A stretch of 64,000 nucleotides of DNA from Neelides folsomi (lineage: Eukaryota > Arthropoda > Collembola > Neelipleona > Neelidae). The translations under genes and the position numbers were made by a program. Below, piece by piece: positions 11,457 to 25,021 of the stretch (position 1 is its first letter; every line of letters starts with the position of its first letter). The notes beneath the pieces were generated by a model. The model was not told the DNA's origin. It was given only the letters and a program-made list of their open reading frames with translations, and did not search any database. The stretch lies in the NCBI GenBank assembly GCA_034687125.1, contig JAQGBZ010000091.1, forward strand, positions 62,001 to 126,000, read 5' to 3'.

Positions 11457-14400
11457 GTAAGAAATCAATTTCCTTCCTTTACCATCGTTTTGTTATGCAA
11501 CCTATCGAAAGGTTAATAGGACAATGTGGTATTATTATCCGTCATCAAATATTCAGTTATTGTTCCATATTATCACAAGAAAGTATTCAAATAAGTAGGT
11601 TAAACTATATCAGTTGGGTAATGCAAAATGTTTAAAACTCCGTTGGTAAAATTCATTCAAGTATAAAATACTTCCATTTATTTTGAAATTGAAAATTCTC
11701 TTTTTGAAAATCTTTTAAGTAGTTGATTACAAAGAATCCACGTGTATTATGAATAAGTTTGATAATGCATATAATTAAAATCGGAAAACCTAACCTAGAA
11801 TCTTTGTAAAAGTATGAAAACAAGGAATTGCGAGGATTTGTATGAGTGAAGCTGGGAATAAATAAGGGATGAAGGTTCTCGAATAATAAGGCAGTCTTTT
11901 TCTAAGTGGATTCATCCTTAGGGGGCATTCTACCGTGGATGGAGCCAACGAGCAATTCTCATTTCTTATTATATTATTCCTTTATAATCCACTGCATCAG
12001 AGCAACTACTAGAGTATACATATTACGTCTTACCCATATTATGTATTAAATCACATTCGGAGTTGTATTAAAACACTCGAGGGAGTTTCCCAAGCTCCGT
12101 TCCAATTTTAAACCAAGTTCAGGTATTTAGGGAAAGTGAACCTCTTTAGCAGGGTGCAGGTGAAATTGCCGGATGACCCAAAGGAACCTTCTTCTGTCTT
12201 GCTATTAAGAAAAGATCGGAATTGAAGGGGAAGTGGCGAGGGGATTGTATGGAATCTGATAGGTTGAGTTGAGCCCAAGAGCTTGTGTGCCAAAAGGGGT
12301 AGGTTGAGTTGAGAAGAGTCGGGATTTCATTTCGGATTCGCGTGCGTTCCATCGCACCAACACTAACTATATACCATATTATATGCTCTGATGGATATCC
12401 AGCCTCCCCATCTCTCCCTCTATACACCGCCATATTCGATTTTATATTCGAATTTTAGGAATACAATAAAAAGGCTACGGCATATTGAGATCGTGGTAGG
12501 AGGCTAGATAATGCACTTGATACTCCAAACGGGTAGTGGGGTATGAAGATGTTTCCAACTTTCGGATATTCGAGAAACGGGATACTAAATGTTGTATAAG
12601 GGATATGATCTTCTCTTTGATATGATGCTCAAACAGTCCCAAGAGTCGAATCGATACACTTACACTCCTTCTTATGTACATACAGCCATATTCTCCATTC
12701 TTCCATCTTGGCCCTTTGGCCCTTCAACCACGTTCCCCCTTTACCCAAAAAAGTTTCACTTTCCCGCACCTTCAAGACCTCCAAACAACATTTTGAATAT
12801 ATCGGTTCTCCCTCGTATGGAACCTGTACACATATACGTGGTTTACCCCAACTTTGACTTTGGCCGATATGAGAAACGGTCATTTCTCAAAGTTCTTATA
12901 GAGAAAAATGAACGTGATTAATATGATTATCGGTTTCATTCCGCCTTCGTGCCTCTTAACAGTCCCACTCTTTTTCACTCCGCTCTCAATCATTTGAAGT
13001 TATTGGAGTCAAATACATAACTAAAAGTATATCGTAGTTGGGGGATATTGGAGCCCGAGGAGGCCGTTGAAAACAATGGGCTGGGTGCACCCAGTCGATT
13101 TCTTTAGCGCGCCTTCAAGGCAGAAATGCATTTAATATTTCATGACTCTTTCCCTCGAATTCTCCAAGCGATTATCTTGAGAGATGACCAAAGTGAAAAG
13201 TGATCCTTATGATCAACTCCTTGCAAACTCCGCCTTTTTCCACGTTGTTTGGATATCATTCCTCTTCAGTAAACATTCAAGTTATGGAAAAGAAAAGGGC
13301 AAACTCATCAGGAATTTGGACTATTGTGTTATTGTATATTATATCGTATCTTGTTTTCTTAAAAGGTACGTAATAAGTCAAAAGCACGAGGGCCTCTCGA
13401 TCATGAGCGTCAGAAAGGAGAGAACAAGACCGAGGGTTTTGAGGCTGAGAATAAAAAATAAGAGCGAACGTCAATAGCCAATACATTCGAGTACTACGTA
13501 CGTAGTATTACTAGAGATATAGGAAATACAACCAAATTCTCTTCCGCCTCTCAATAGCCTTTTGCTGGGTGGTCGATGTCTCTCCGTCCTCTTCCTCACG
13601 AGTTGAGCCGCCTCCAAAGAGTGCCAATGTTGGTCATGAGACCTCCAGCCAATTTCAAACTTCGATTCCGATCCCATACATATTGGATGGTGGGAGAGGA
13701 TGATTAGGGAAAGTTGTGGCGGAGCCCCTCCATAACCTCTTGAACCTCGTCCAACCCAACACAGGGCTGAAATATGTATGTATGTTATGTATACATTCAT
13801 TCTTAATACTATTTGGACCAAAGAGGCTGCGGAATGTTTACAATTTACATCCAAAAAGAAATTCTTGTAAATGCATCTATTAAGTTCAGGTATACTTCTA
13901 TACTTACATAACCTTACATACAGTTTTGTTAATTGTATGTTCGACCCGAGTCGTCTGCTAATGAGGAGCTATGAATATAAACCAAAGGATAATGAGACCT
14001 TCGACAAAGTGCTCCCAACCATGCCTTGTTTTTTTCCTTCATCTCCTCCTCTTCTTCATTTGAGGTTGGATCAATTAGTAGGCGGAACGACGACGGCGGC
14101 CCTTAGACGATAAAACACATACACCTTCCCCTACATAATATGCTAATTCAAGGACTTTTCCCTTCGTAGACTCACTCAATTTGAGAAAAATTCGTGTAAG
14201 GGCCCAATGACTTTTTTAATCCTTATATGCCCTGAATAAATGTGAAACGTATTGTTCAAGGCTGGGCTGTCCGAACATGCAAATCTGAAATATTTCCCTT
14301 CCAGGAACAATTGTCTCTCCTCGTCCATGGATAATTACAGTCGTTCGGAGTCGTCCTTATCTTTAATGGAATTGGGATAATAGAGGAAGAGATCCACCTT

Positions 14401-15264
14401 TGCCATTCTATTTATTTACTCCACGTGTGATTTGGACGAGTTATACACAAGGGTTGGAGAGATTAAAGGGAAGAACATTGAATCAATTCCTCTCTTGTGC
14501 TTGTAACAGAAACTAAATGGGTTTGGGACATGCATGAGAGCGGCCAGAGTTTGGATATAAGACAAAGATAATTGAAGGCTTGTGAAGAGGGGAAGGAAAT
14601 AGAGAGATTAGCGACGAGCAAAGGATGAAATTTGAATATTGCTTCCTTTACCATTCATTCTCATTTAATTCTCCATTTATTTATCAGTGGAGGAGGAGAC
14701 GGAAAATTAAATGAGAGAATATTATTTGGCAATGGCGAAACGTAAGCTCTTCGAATTGATTTATTTCTTAGGTTTACTATTACATACTATTAATATTACA
14801 TAGAATATGGTCTACTTTTTATACCCATACATATAGGCATTGTTTTTACATATTAATACATCAACTTGGCTTTTATTTATACTAATATTAGTTCATGGAT
14901 ATATTATAGTTATGTATCCTACATTTGTACACAGGTCTAGAGATATCTAAGTTATGCATATTTGATTGTTTAAAATGAGTCTTGTCTCGACTACGAATAT
15001 AGTTAACGTAGAGCCGTAAAGGAAACGATAATATAAATATCAAATAAATGCTAGTTTCAGCGTCGAGGAATAAAAGAGGTTCTGGATTTCCAAAGGAGGT
15101 GGATATTACCAACTTTACAATAATCCATAACTTTTTGGGCCATGACCAACTTGTAATATCAAAGTTGAACTAATATCAAAGTTTGGCGGATTGTGAATTT
15201 CTTTCATATGCATGTTCATATAATAGCAAAATGTAATTCTATGAATCTGTTCCATTAATCACAG
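11457..15264 (+). other. Intron 5 of the RhoGEF gene
   Basis: A 3.8-kb GT-AG intron. It contains a 16-bp perfect palindrome at 13492-13507 and a GC-richer patch at about 13,540-13,760. No gene or transposon recognised. Confidence 0.5.
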
Positions 15265-18200
15265 TACGCAACCCAGTCTTGGCTGAAGCTCCGAAAAAGA
15301 AAAATGAACGGTGGAACGACGACGAGTGCTCAGACCTTTACTGGCCCATGTGTCCCACCGCGGAGAAAGAAATCACTTCCGTTGGAAATCGAGACGGTCG
15401 AGGAGGTGACAAGAGACGACGGGATCCTTGAACCCCCGGAACTCGACGACTATCCCGAGGAAGAAATCAAAACAACACTCGCCACGTCCTCCACGATGGA
15501 TTCGGGTGTTGAGGATTGTTGCGAGCCTCCACCGTTTAACCCGCCACTTGACCTGGATGACCGATGCGGTCGAAGGATCGTTATAAGAATGGCCAAAACC
15601 GAAAACTGCGGTTATGGATTCACCGTCGTTTGGGTCACACCACCCAGGTAAACATCGCATCCTCATTAATAGCCTCATAATATAATTAATATGTATTGTA
15701 GCAGATTTTTTATATAGTACATTATATTATCGAACCTTTTAAAAGAGAAAGCATTTCCTGTTTCTTCATTTAACCCTAAACACCCGAAAAGACACGATTG
15801 TGCTTGAGGTGTGTTCCGGGTCAATGTGAGAACCAAATACATTGACTCTTGGTTCATATAGGAGGAAGAGATGCAATGTCTTGAAAGTGTGTCCCCAGAG
15901 CCCCATAAGATCTCACGGAGAAGTGGAGTCGGCGGAGGGGAGGAGAAAATGGCAAATTTTCTCTTGTTTTCCTCCTTCCCAACCTTGGGCAGGAGTTGTT
16001 TGGAATGGCGGGATAAGTGGGTTCTTTAGCCGCTTTTCTTCTTCCCAGATTCCTTCTTCGAATGGATGAGATCAATTATTCAGGCAGATGGATGTGGTTA
16101 CGTTACGCAAAGGATTTCCTTCAATATTTAATTCTCCTCATCCAACTCTCTCTTTCTCTCATCCCCTTTTAGAATCGAACGGCTGGAGAAAGATAAAATG
16201 GCCGATCATGCTGGGCTGAGAATTGGCGATTTAATCATCGGAGTCAATGGAGAAGATGTTACGACTCTCCCCAATACAACCATCTACCACAAAATGAAGT
16301 AAGACACTACGAATGTTGATTTATTTTTTACCGTTCATTCCCCCCTTCAAATCCCTCGCTTTTTTCCTGCCCTTGCAATTTCTTTTCTACGACGTTCGGA
16401 GAAAACAAAGACATTCTTATACGGTGCGTTGGGCCCTAATATCCCTTCTAGAATTGGATATAGGGCAAAGTAGTAACAACCATCCTTGCTCAATTTGATA
16501 AAGTGTAATATGCTTACAAGGGCCTAGCTTTTGTTTTTTAAATCAATAAATGCCAACTGTGTCACTTTTTCACTCCTCACACTTTTATCGGTCCGTTGAG
16601 TTGATCGGTGGAGTAGATCATTCTTTATTATATATTTATTCAACTCAAACTGTCTCTCCTTGTTCCTTGTGTAAATTTCCATTTAAACAAAATGAATTTA
16701 AATCCTCAATGTAGATTGTAGTTGACACTTTTACCCGCGTACAATTACCATTAGAAAATGGCCCCATGAATGAGTAATTTCAATTTTCCCCTCAATGGGA
16801 AGTGCTTAGGTGAGCGTGGCCGTGCAATTACTCTCATTGATTTTAGATTAACTACTCAAATGGAAGGCAAAGAGCTCAGGAAAACGGAAAGGGATGTGAA
16901 CCCGCCACTTGCATATTCACTATATGAAATATTTCACACTCCTCTTTGCCATTTGATCCATTAAGGCCAACTTTAATCTTCCATTGTTGTAGAAAGGAAA
17001 CGAGAGCGTTTTTATCTCTTCAGATTCCTCAGAATTTAAATGTTTGTCAAAAAAGATTAAAGGAATTAAAGGCATTTCCCCACATACCCATCACTCATCA
17101 AGGAGATTTAAAGTCGTAAAGTAAACGATGAGTTACGGTTATAATAAGTAGTAAATATCAAAGAGGATTATCTAAATTCCAATCATTTTTCAACATCAAA
17201 AAGGCAGAAGAATTGGATTAGGAAATTCAGGGAGACCACACACACACACTCCATAAGTAAAGTATACACACATAAATAAGTTTAGTTATCTCGAGGCGCG
17301 CGGCTGGATTACTTCAAAGACTTAATAAAACCCTGTTTCATGCACGTGTGTAATATCAGCAGAGTGAGTAAATACCATCAGAATAATGGATAATTGAGAT
17401 GATGAAGACGTAAAGTCCCATATAAGGTAGGATAATTAGGATAATAAAACCATTCACAATCACAATGATTCTTGTTTTACTCCCAAGCCCATGATGAATT
17501 AATGATAGACTCTCATTTATCTCCAATGCCTATTAAATAATCCCGTATACCTACCTCGATGTTTTATGGGATTGAGAGATTGGGGAAGAAATCATCTTAT
17601 GTAAAGATTTAATGCAGAAGATGTTTGTTATTTATCTTAAGATGTATACTAAATGTTATCTTTGTGAGATGTTGAAATGTTAAGAGTTAACTCACAGAAT
17701 AATCCATATGTTTTATATATTTGTGTTATAATGTGGTTTCTTCGAACAATTTTCTCTTAGAGAACACCACCCGCTTTTCTTTCTCATTTCCTCCCTCTTG
17801 CGAATGTATAAAAGCAAGCAGAGTCTCTCTTAATCTAATGATCCCGGAGACTATTAGATTACATAGCCCGACAAATGTCGGCCAGTCTCCGCATGCAATA
17901 CATACAGATGTGCTTCCACTTTGCCACTTTGGTGAAGAAATGAGCCTTTAAGAATGGCTACAAATTAAGAGCTAAAATTTCCTAACCCTTATTATGCTTC
18001 TTTAATATAAAATTTAAAAACTTTTGGGAAACTCACTTATGCGTCTGTCGTAAAGCCACTCTTTTGATGTCGTAAATGTACATAAATATAGACTCGAGTT
18101 TAATAAGGATATAAAGCAATAAATAAAGAAAATGATGGTTTTTAGTTTGTTTAAAAATATTATTAAATCAACATCCTTTCAAGTTTGTTCCTTTCCTTGG

Positions 18201-19891
18201 CGGTGAAGGAGATGAGAGTCGTTTAAAGACTCGAGATTCATAGAGTCCATTTCCTTATCCTCTAATGGACATTTCACTTCCAAATATTTAGATTACATTA
18301 CGAGAGACGCGCGTTTCTTCCTTTCCACTCGACCTCCATTCTTTAATGCGGAGAAAACACAAGGTCCCGGGGAAAAAAAACTTTGATATCTTAAGGGAAA
18401 TGTGTTTCTTTTCCTAATAAAATATTCATTTCATTTCATTTATTCAGGTATATTTGCTTACATATTGCAAAGAGATCCTATTTAACAATTCTGCCTATGA
18501 ATTCATAATAACCAAAGTTCATCATAATACCAATATGATAACCAAAACAAATAACCCAATCTAACCGAACTCAAAAATCAGAATATTTTATACGGTAGAC
18601 AGAGTCTTTATATTAAATATCTCTAATATGGCATTATAATATCTATTATTCGAGAAATTAAGAAAAGTAATCATAGTAAAAAGTGGATTAGACATGAATG
18701 GAATTGTGAGGAGATGAAAGGAATTTAATATCACGCTCGACTTCGAGCATAATCGAGGTCTCCAAGACTTTCCCTCATTTTCCATCCAAGTGAGTGAATT
18801 AATAAGTAGGTTTAGATAGAAAATGGGCCTTCTCAAAGGGAAGATGTAAAAGAGTTTTGTAATATGCTCTCCTTTGCTCTCCTCAGCCCCCATTTTTCTT
18901 CGTCATGAATTCGGGTCCTTAGACTTTTATTCCCACTTCTCCCTTTTATATCACGTTCAACTTCCTCATTTCTCTTTTCTATGCTCTCAATCAACCTCAC
19001 ATTGCTTTCTAGCATTATATTACATTGCTTAATGCTTTATAAATATGTATGTATTTGTATATAGCCAGTGGGTGAGGGTGTTATATAACTAATATTAAAT
19101 GTATTTTGCAATCTCATTCGACCTATACCAAGAAGTTACATGGTAGAGTATTTATTATAATCTTGGTTTCATATCCCAACTGTATTTAGGCAAGCAATGT
19201 AAAAGTTTGATAGTCCTAAAAGGAATTTTTCCTCTTATTGATTTCTCTCTTTTGTTGTTTTTCCGGAAAAAGGACGACGGGGAATGAGCTGGAGCTTGAA
19301 TTGTGGCGGAGGAACGGCCAACTTCACGGCCACCATCAAGTCGCCCAGCTCCCAACTACGATGCCCTCGAGTCAAACGTCGACGTTATCAAACCGAACGA
19401 GCTCCTCGAGTGGGAATTCCTCTACAAATAATAACTCAAGGAGTCCGAAGGAACAGAGCAGTAGTGAGAGAGAGTTGACTCAACCTGGTGGTCCATTATT
19501 ACCCCTACACCTGAGCAGCGAGGAGATCCGGACTTTCGGAACACCTCCGCCCCCGCCTAGTCTCACGAACATCGGGCCCCCGCCAGTGCCGCCCTCGCTC
19601 TCCCACACCCCTTCGCCGCCGGCAATCACCCCGCCCCTCAACAACAACAACAATCACCTGGTGAATGTGAGCGTTGAGAAGAAAGTGGTCATGCCGCCGC
19701 CGAGAAGTTCAACTCTTTCCTCGTCTTCCGCCCCTTCTGTCATTGCCCCGCCGGTTTTGACGCGACCGCCGCCGGTATCCATTTTAAAACCAGCTCCGCC
19801 GCCCGTTCCGTTGCCCGCTAAGCCCAGTCTTCCAACCGCCCCTCAATCAACGTCCGCATCCTCGTCATGGAAGATCAGATTCAACGTTGAG
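15265..19891 (+). CDS. PDZ domain exons and proline-rich linker of the RhoGEF (3 exons)
   Basis: Exons 15265-15647, 16173-16298 and 19273-19891. The first starts YATQSWLKLRKRK, the last C2 strand plus a basic segment, then an acidic Pro/Glu linker. The PDZ domain covers about residues 1113-1195: RRIVIRMAKTENCGYGFTVV (carboxylate-binding G-Y-G-F loop), then IERLEKDKMADHAGLRIGD, LIIGVNGEDV, and the closing strand ELELELWRRN at the start of the third exon. The third exon then codes about 190 residues rich in Pro, Ser, Thr and Asn, with several PPPPxxP-like runs that could bind SH3, WW or EVH1 domains. PDZ domains bind C-terminal tails or internal motifs of membrane and scaffold proteins, so this part probably places the exchange factor at a specific membrane site. 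The exon ends in phase 0 (AACGTTGAG|GTGGGT). All phases agree (2, 2, 0). Confidence 0.85.
15648..19272 (+). other. Introns 6 and 7 of the RhoGEF gene (within the PDZ domain)
   Basis: Intron 6 is 15648-16172 (GTAAAC...TTTAG) and intron 7 is 16299-19272 (GTAAGA...AAAAAG). Intron 7 holds a short CA microsatellite near 17,240. The acceptor of intron 7 sits behind CCGGAAAAAG, an unusual purine-rich end, but the phase and the PDZ strand it opens confirm it. Nothing else recognised. Confidence 0.5.
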
Positions 19892-22858
19892 GTGGGTCAA
19901 GGAACTTATGTTTGATCCTATTCACCTTTTTCGTTTTGTGTCTTTATGTTTCACGCTTAAAACATGGCCTTGTTTTTGAGAATTAAGATAGAGAAAGTTA
20001 TATTGATTTCTCAAAGTAATTACTAATTTGAGTCATTATACTTAATATTTATTAGTTTTATTATTCTACTTTTGTGTTTTGAATTACTTTATTATCTACA
20101 AATAATTGCCCTAAATAACTATACATTTAGTTATAAAGATTTAATTACAGATATAAAATAGATTTTTTAATTAAAATTTTATTTAAATGTAGCTATTTAA
20201 GGACATTTAATATTTTTAATTGGATACAAGTTTAGCATTTAAATGTATTTTTACTTTCTAAAACATTGATTTGCATGAATGTGCTATGTTTTGTAATTAT
20301 TAACAATATGATTAAATTTTTATTATATTATTAATATTACATAGGTAAGTAGGTATTTAAGTGATTAATTATGATCTAAATATGATAGTGTAAGTTTAGG
20401 AATGAGTTATTTTGGAAATTAGTGCACGTAGGATAAGAATAGGAAATGAAAGAGTTCGATCTCCGGGTCTTATTGTCATTGTTCAATTTGTATTTAAATG
20501 CAATTACACATAAATATTACATTAGTAGTTAGGCATGCACTAAAGTTATTTCATGTGCAGCACACGAATTACGAGAATTGTCTCTCTATTTTACTCAAAT
20601 TTTCTAACTTTTTATCTCGTGCTTACGAGCATTTATTATTATAAAATTAATTAATGAATATCTTATAGGGTATTTTAAAAATAGGTATTCCTTTTAAAAA
20701 CTTTATACTTGAGTACTTTTTCCGATAAAACCTAAACATCTACACTTACCTAATGTTCGATACTTTATAGCTTTATTATTATTTCATTCACAAAGGTGCA
20801 TCAAATTTTTTGATTATTCCATCTTTTATTGTTATCATTTTTGTAATTGTACAGTATTGTTTATATTTTAGCAATAACAATAACATTTTTAGCATTATAA
20901 TATAAGGTCTCGATTCTACATTAGCTAAAGTAGTAAATTATCTCTTTTCTATCTCAATTTACTATTGAACTCTACTGTATTAAATAAAACATTTCCATGA
21001 TATACCAAATGAAATTGAACATTTGTATAGAAGATAATTTTATTTTAGAATATTTTAGTAGCAAATATGTACATTTTATGATCTTTAGCTAAATATATTG
21101 AATAGAGATGAATAAAGTAGGACAAAATCACGGGAGTGCTATTAAAAACTCGATTACGGGAATGAGATACGAAGATTCAATTCGACACAGTATTTTAATT
21201 AGAACTTCCCTAGTTTAGATTAAATAAGATAACAACAATTTACGATCGACATATTATGATAATACAACTCCGATTATAATTTAAGTAATATCATTAATAA
21301 AAATGTTTATTAAATTACATTATTAAGATAAATTTTAGAGGAGAAATGAAAGAGTATCAAGGATTTACTTGGTGCATTTATTTTGTATATTTTTTATGTT
21401 GTAAATGAAAAATGTAAAATAATATGAATTTTTTTGTATCATTTGCACTATATTTTAGTTTAAGTTATAGGTATTTAATAGCTATTATTTTTGTAATATA
21501 TATTTTGAATATCGAGTGCATGTTTTCGTTACTGAAAAACTGACAACCATACGCCCAGTTTACCTCAACTTGTTTTTATTATTTAATGTAATGTATAATT
21601 CGAAACAAACTCTCCTTTGAAATTGGATAATCTTCCAATTTTAAATTGTTGTTGAGTTTGCTACCTCATATCCATGATTTGTTTGTACCTCTACCTTCAA
21701 TGTACTACACAACACACTTATTATTAATGTATGTTTTAATCCTATTTTAACAATACGAGTAATTTACCTTTCGTGTGCGATTTAATTTAAATTTTGCTTA
21801 TTGAATTGATTTCTGCGATTTGAGTTTATATGTTACTTTATTTTATATGTACCACAAAATTATTTAAATCACAAGTTCGGAAATACAAAAAAACATTTAC
21901 ACATGAATGACTTAAATTGTTTTTTATTATTTTTTATCATTTGATTGTTGTAAGAAAAGGAATCATGACCATCCAAATCCATTTGTTTTTAGATTGAACC
22001 AAAACATCATGCAGATATTTGGTTTTACGCATAGCTTTTCCCCTTATTTCCTTTTTATGACCCATGCAATATTTTTACGAGTGAGGAATGCAATGTTTTT
22101 ATATCGAATGACCACTGCATGAAAGATAGTTGTGGAAATATTAGGGAGTATTACTTTTGTACAATCTGAACCTTAAAGGAACTCCTTCTATACGTAAAAA
22201 CATAGACTCCTCGGGGGAATAAAAGCCAGAGGTTTAAGTATGCTTTCATAATCTCCTTTGACGTTCTTTTGTTCTCTCCGAATTTTCCATCGTATCGATT
22301 TTCCCTCCGCATCGACCTCTCCCTGGCGTTAGGGAAAGCCAAAATCCGACTTTCCCCACTTTCACCACATTCTTCGCAGATGGTGCAGGAGTTAAATGAG
22401 GAGAAAACCCGGGTTGCGAGAAACCAAACGCTACCCGGACTCCTCATTCCCGTTATTTCTTCATGAACCGCAAGGGCAATAGTGACTCTCGTAATGCGAT
22501 CTTTCTGGAGCAATATCACACCCATTTAAGATAAATAGTTTCGAGATGAGATTTTAGAAATTGAATAAGTAAAATATTCTCCTATTATGCATTCACATCA
22601 GTTGTGCATGCATTCGCGATTATAAAATTCGGTTTTTCTTATCTTTAGCTCCATCAAATAATCATTATGCATGGAACGTTTTGTAATGTGTAATGTGATC
22701 TGCATGGTTTAATAGACCATTACATACTTTATCTTTTAATTGCACATTTCATTTAAGCATCCATAAAATTTTAATCCAAAATATAATAAAATAGTAATAA
22801 AGTTATGATTGAATTACTATATGGAATAAAATATGAATTTTAATGAAATGACTTATAG
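19892..22858 (+). other. Intron 8 of the RhoGEF gene
   Basis: A 3-kb, very AT-rich intron between the proline-rich linker and the DH domain. Only a GC-richer patch near 22,150-22,480 stands out. No coding segment recognised. Confidence 0.5.
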
Positions 22859-25021
22859 CTGCTCGACAACGAAGATGACTTTTTAAGACAGTTTTTTGTC
22901 TGTGAGCTGAAGTTTTTCCGCAAAGTTGTGGCGGCTTTGGATCGTTATCTGATTCCTGCACAAACCAATAGATTGCTCACTCCGCAAGAAATACATTTAA
23001 TTTTTGCACAGATTATTACGGTAAGATTTATTACAATAAATTTATAAATAATTAAATAACATGCAAAATGAATTTTTTGGATATAATGAAAAATAATTGC
23101 AGATAATTACAACGACCAAACGAATTCTGCAATGTGTGGCCAATGGAGCATCGAAATCGGGTTGGAGACTCTCAGACTCTCTTCGTTCGACACATTCCGA
23201 TCATGTAAAGAAAAAAAATAAAAGCAGTAAATTGTTTGTATTTGATTTGATTGATGGATTTTATATTTGTTTTTCAGCTTTCAGAAATGATAGCTGCTTA
23301 TCGAGCGTATGGAAAGAACTTGGGAAATTGCGCTCAGCTTCTCTCTGAAAAAATGTCAATTCAACAATTTGCCTGTTTTGTTCTCGAGACGCCAGTGCCA
23401 AAAGGACATCTTGACTTAACTTCGCTCCTCTTTGTTCCTCTTGAGGTTTTAAAATATTTGTGGAATAAGAATCATTTTGGATTCTATAATAATGTGTCCA
23501 TTCACTATTATTATTCCTTATTATCTTCAAATTCCTAAATCTGCTGTACTAATACTATGCTATTTTCGAAAAATTCATATATGAGAAATTTAAAAGGCCG
23601 AGTATTGATATGTCTGGAGTAGCATTTATGAAAGTATTCTTATATTTAATACTTAAACGATGCAATAAAGAAAATGCTCGTTTTAACGTTCTTATAAAAT
23701 TGGAGGATTTGTCAGAACATTCAAAAATTCCAATTTAAAAATCAGATTATTCTATAAATAAAGATTTTCTTTGACTTTTTCAATGTTCTGACAAAGACCA
23801 AACCATCTTTAAAGCTTTACAGTCTTTAGGTTATCCCTTATGGAGCAGCAAATTTAGAATCTTCGCGCACTATATTATATCTCTAGAGATTTCACTGTAG
23901 ATTTACTGCGTCTTTTCAAAAAGTTCAATCTTCATTCTATATTATACGGTAAAGTCGCCAAAGTTTGCAGAAATAAATTATGCTGCTGAAAATGCAATTC
24001 ATCTTTTTGTTTAAACAAATCTTGAATCAATCGATAACTTGAACATGATATTTCATATTCATTTTCTCATTTTATAATTCAAAATTAAATTGGAATCTTG
24101 GAATTTATTCATTTATGTATTTGAATTTTACCAATTTCAGTCTAACGAATTTTTAATTAAACCAATGAATTTATTTGGAAATATTCTACACTGGAGAATA
24201 TTTTCTTGTAGGAAACTGACTTACTTATTACAAAATTTCCTCATAAAACCCAAGTTTAACATACTTTTTAGTTAAAATAGCTACTCAGTAAATGTAATTT
24301 TCAGCGTGAATTTGTCAATTTTGTGGGCGTCTTTATTTGATTAAGTTCAAACTTGCGGTCTTGAAGAAGTGACAATCCGAATTGCTCGACTTTCCTATCA
24401 TAAATCCAAAAGCAGTAAATGAGGAGAAAAGTAGGCTAAACAAGCTGAAAACACTAAAAAGAAGGAGGATGAAAGAAATAGGGCTTTTCTATCTGGGGCA
24501 AGAGGTGCTTCTGTTGAAATAGCAATTCGAGGCTTAATTCAATTAAAGAGCAAACAATTCCACTTTCTCCAACACCCACATTGTTAGTTTAGTTGAGACT
24601 CTCATTCAACCTACAATAGTAAATATCAATAGTCGTGTGATAAAACAATGATTCTTTAACGATTGTAATTTCTTTTTTCAGCATTTGAGGAATCTTTGTG
24701 AAATCTGTGAAGAGATATCCCATAACTTTGAGGATTGGGCCGATATTGGAACACAATTAAAAGCAAGACAATTATTAACCATTTATCTTAAAAATCGATC
24801 AATCATTACTTAAATAAACACCTTACTAAAATATTAACAGCATTTTAATTTCTAATATTTGTATCACTAAACTCTAATATTGTATTCATTTTTAGGAATG
24901 TTATGCTGATATTGTTTGTGAAACGGACTATATGGAACCCATTTCTCACATTAATATGAAGAAAAATCCACTTCTCTCCGTCCGAGATTTAGAAAAACGC
25001 CTCGTTTCTACTAAATTTGAA
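22859..25021 (+). CDS. RhoGEF DH (Dbl homology) domain exons (5 exons)
   Basis: Exons 22859-23020, 23103-23204, 23278-23445, 24682-24762 and 24896-25021, all in phase 0, encode 213 residues (about 1387-1599). The helical pattern of a DH domain is clear. CR1-like: FFVCELKFFRKVVAALDRYLIP followed by LTPQEIHLIFAQI. CR2/CR3-like: MIAAYRAYGKNLGNCAQLL, then PVPKGHLDLTSLLFVPLEHL, which corresponds to the family's conserved P-x-Q-R-x-x-Y helix but is diverged (VPLEHLRNL). DH domains catalyse GDP release from Rho-family GTPases; which GTPase is used cannot be told from sequence. The donor after the fourth exon is GC rather than GT (AAA|GCAAGA at 24763), giving an apparent GC-AG intron that keeps the frame. 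The third exon's donor GTTTTA is weak. Because the CR3 residues are diverged, catalytic activity is likely but not certain. Confidence 0.8.
23446..24681 (+). other. Intron 11 of the RhoGEF gene (inside the DH domain)
   Basis: A 1.2-kb AT-rich intron with a weak donor GTTTTA and a strong acceptor (TTCTTTTTTCAG). No feature recognised. Confidence 0.45.
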
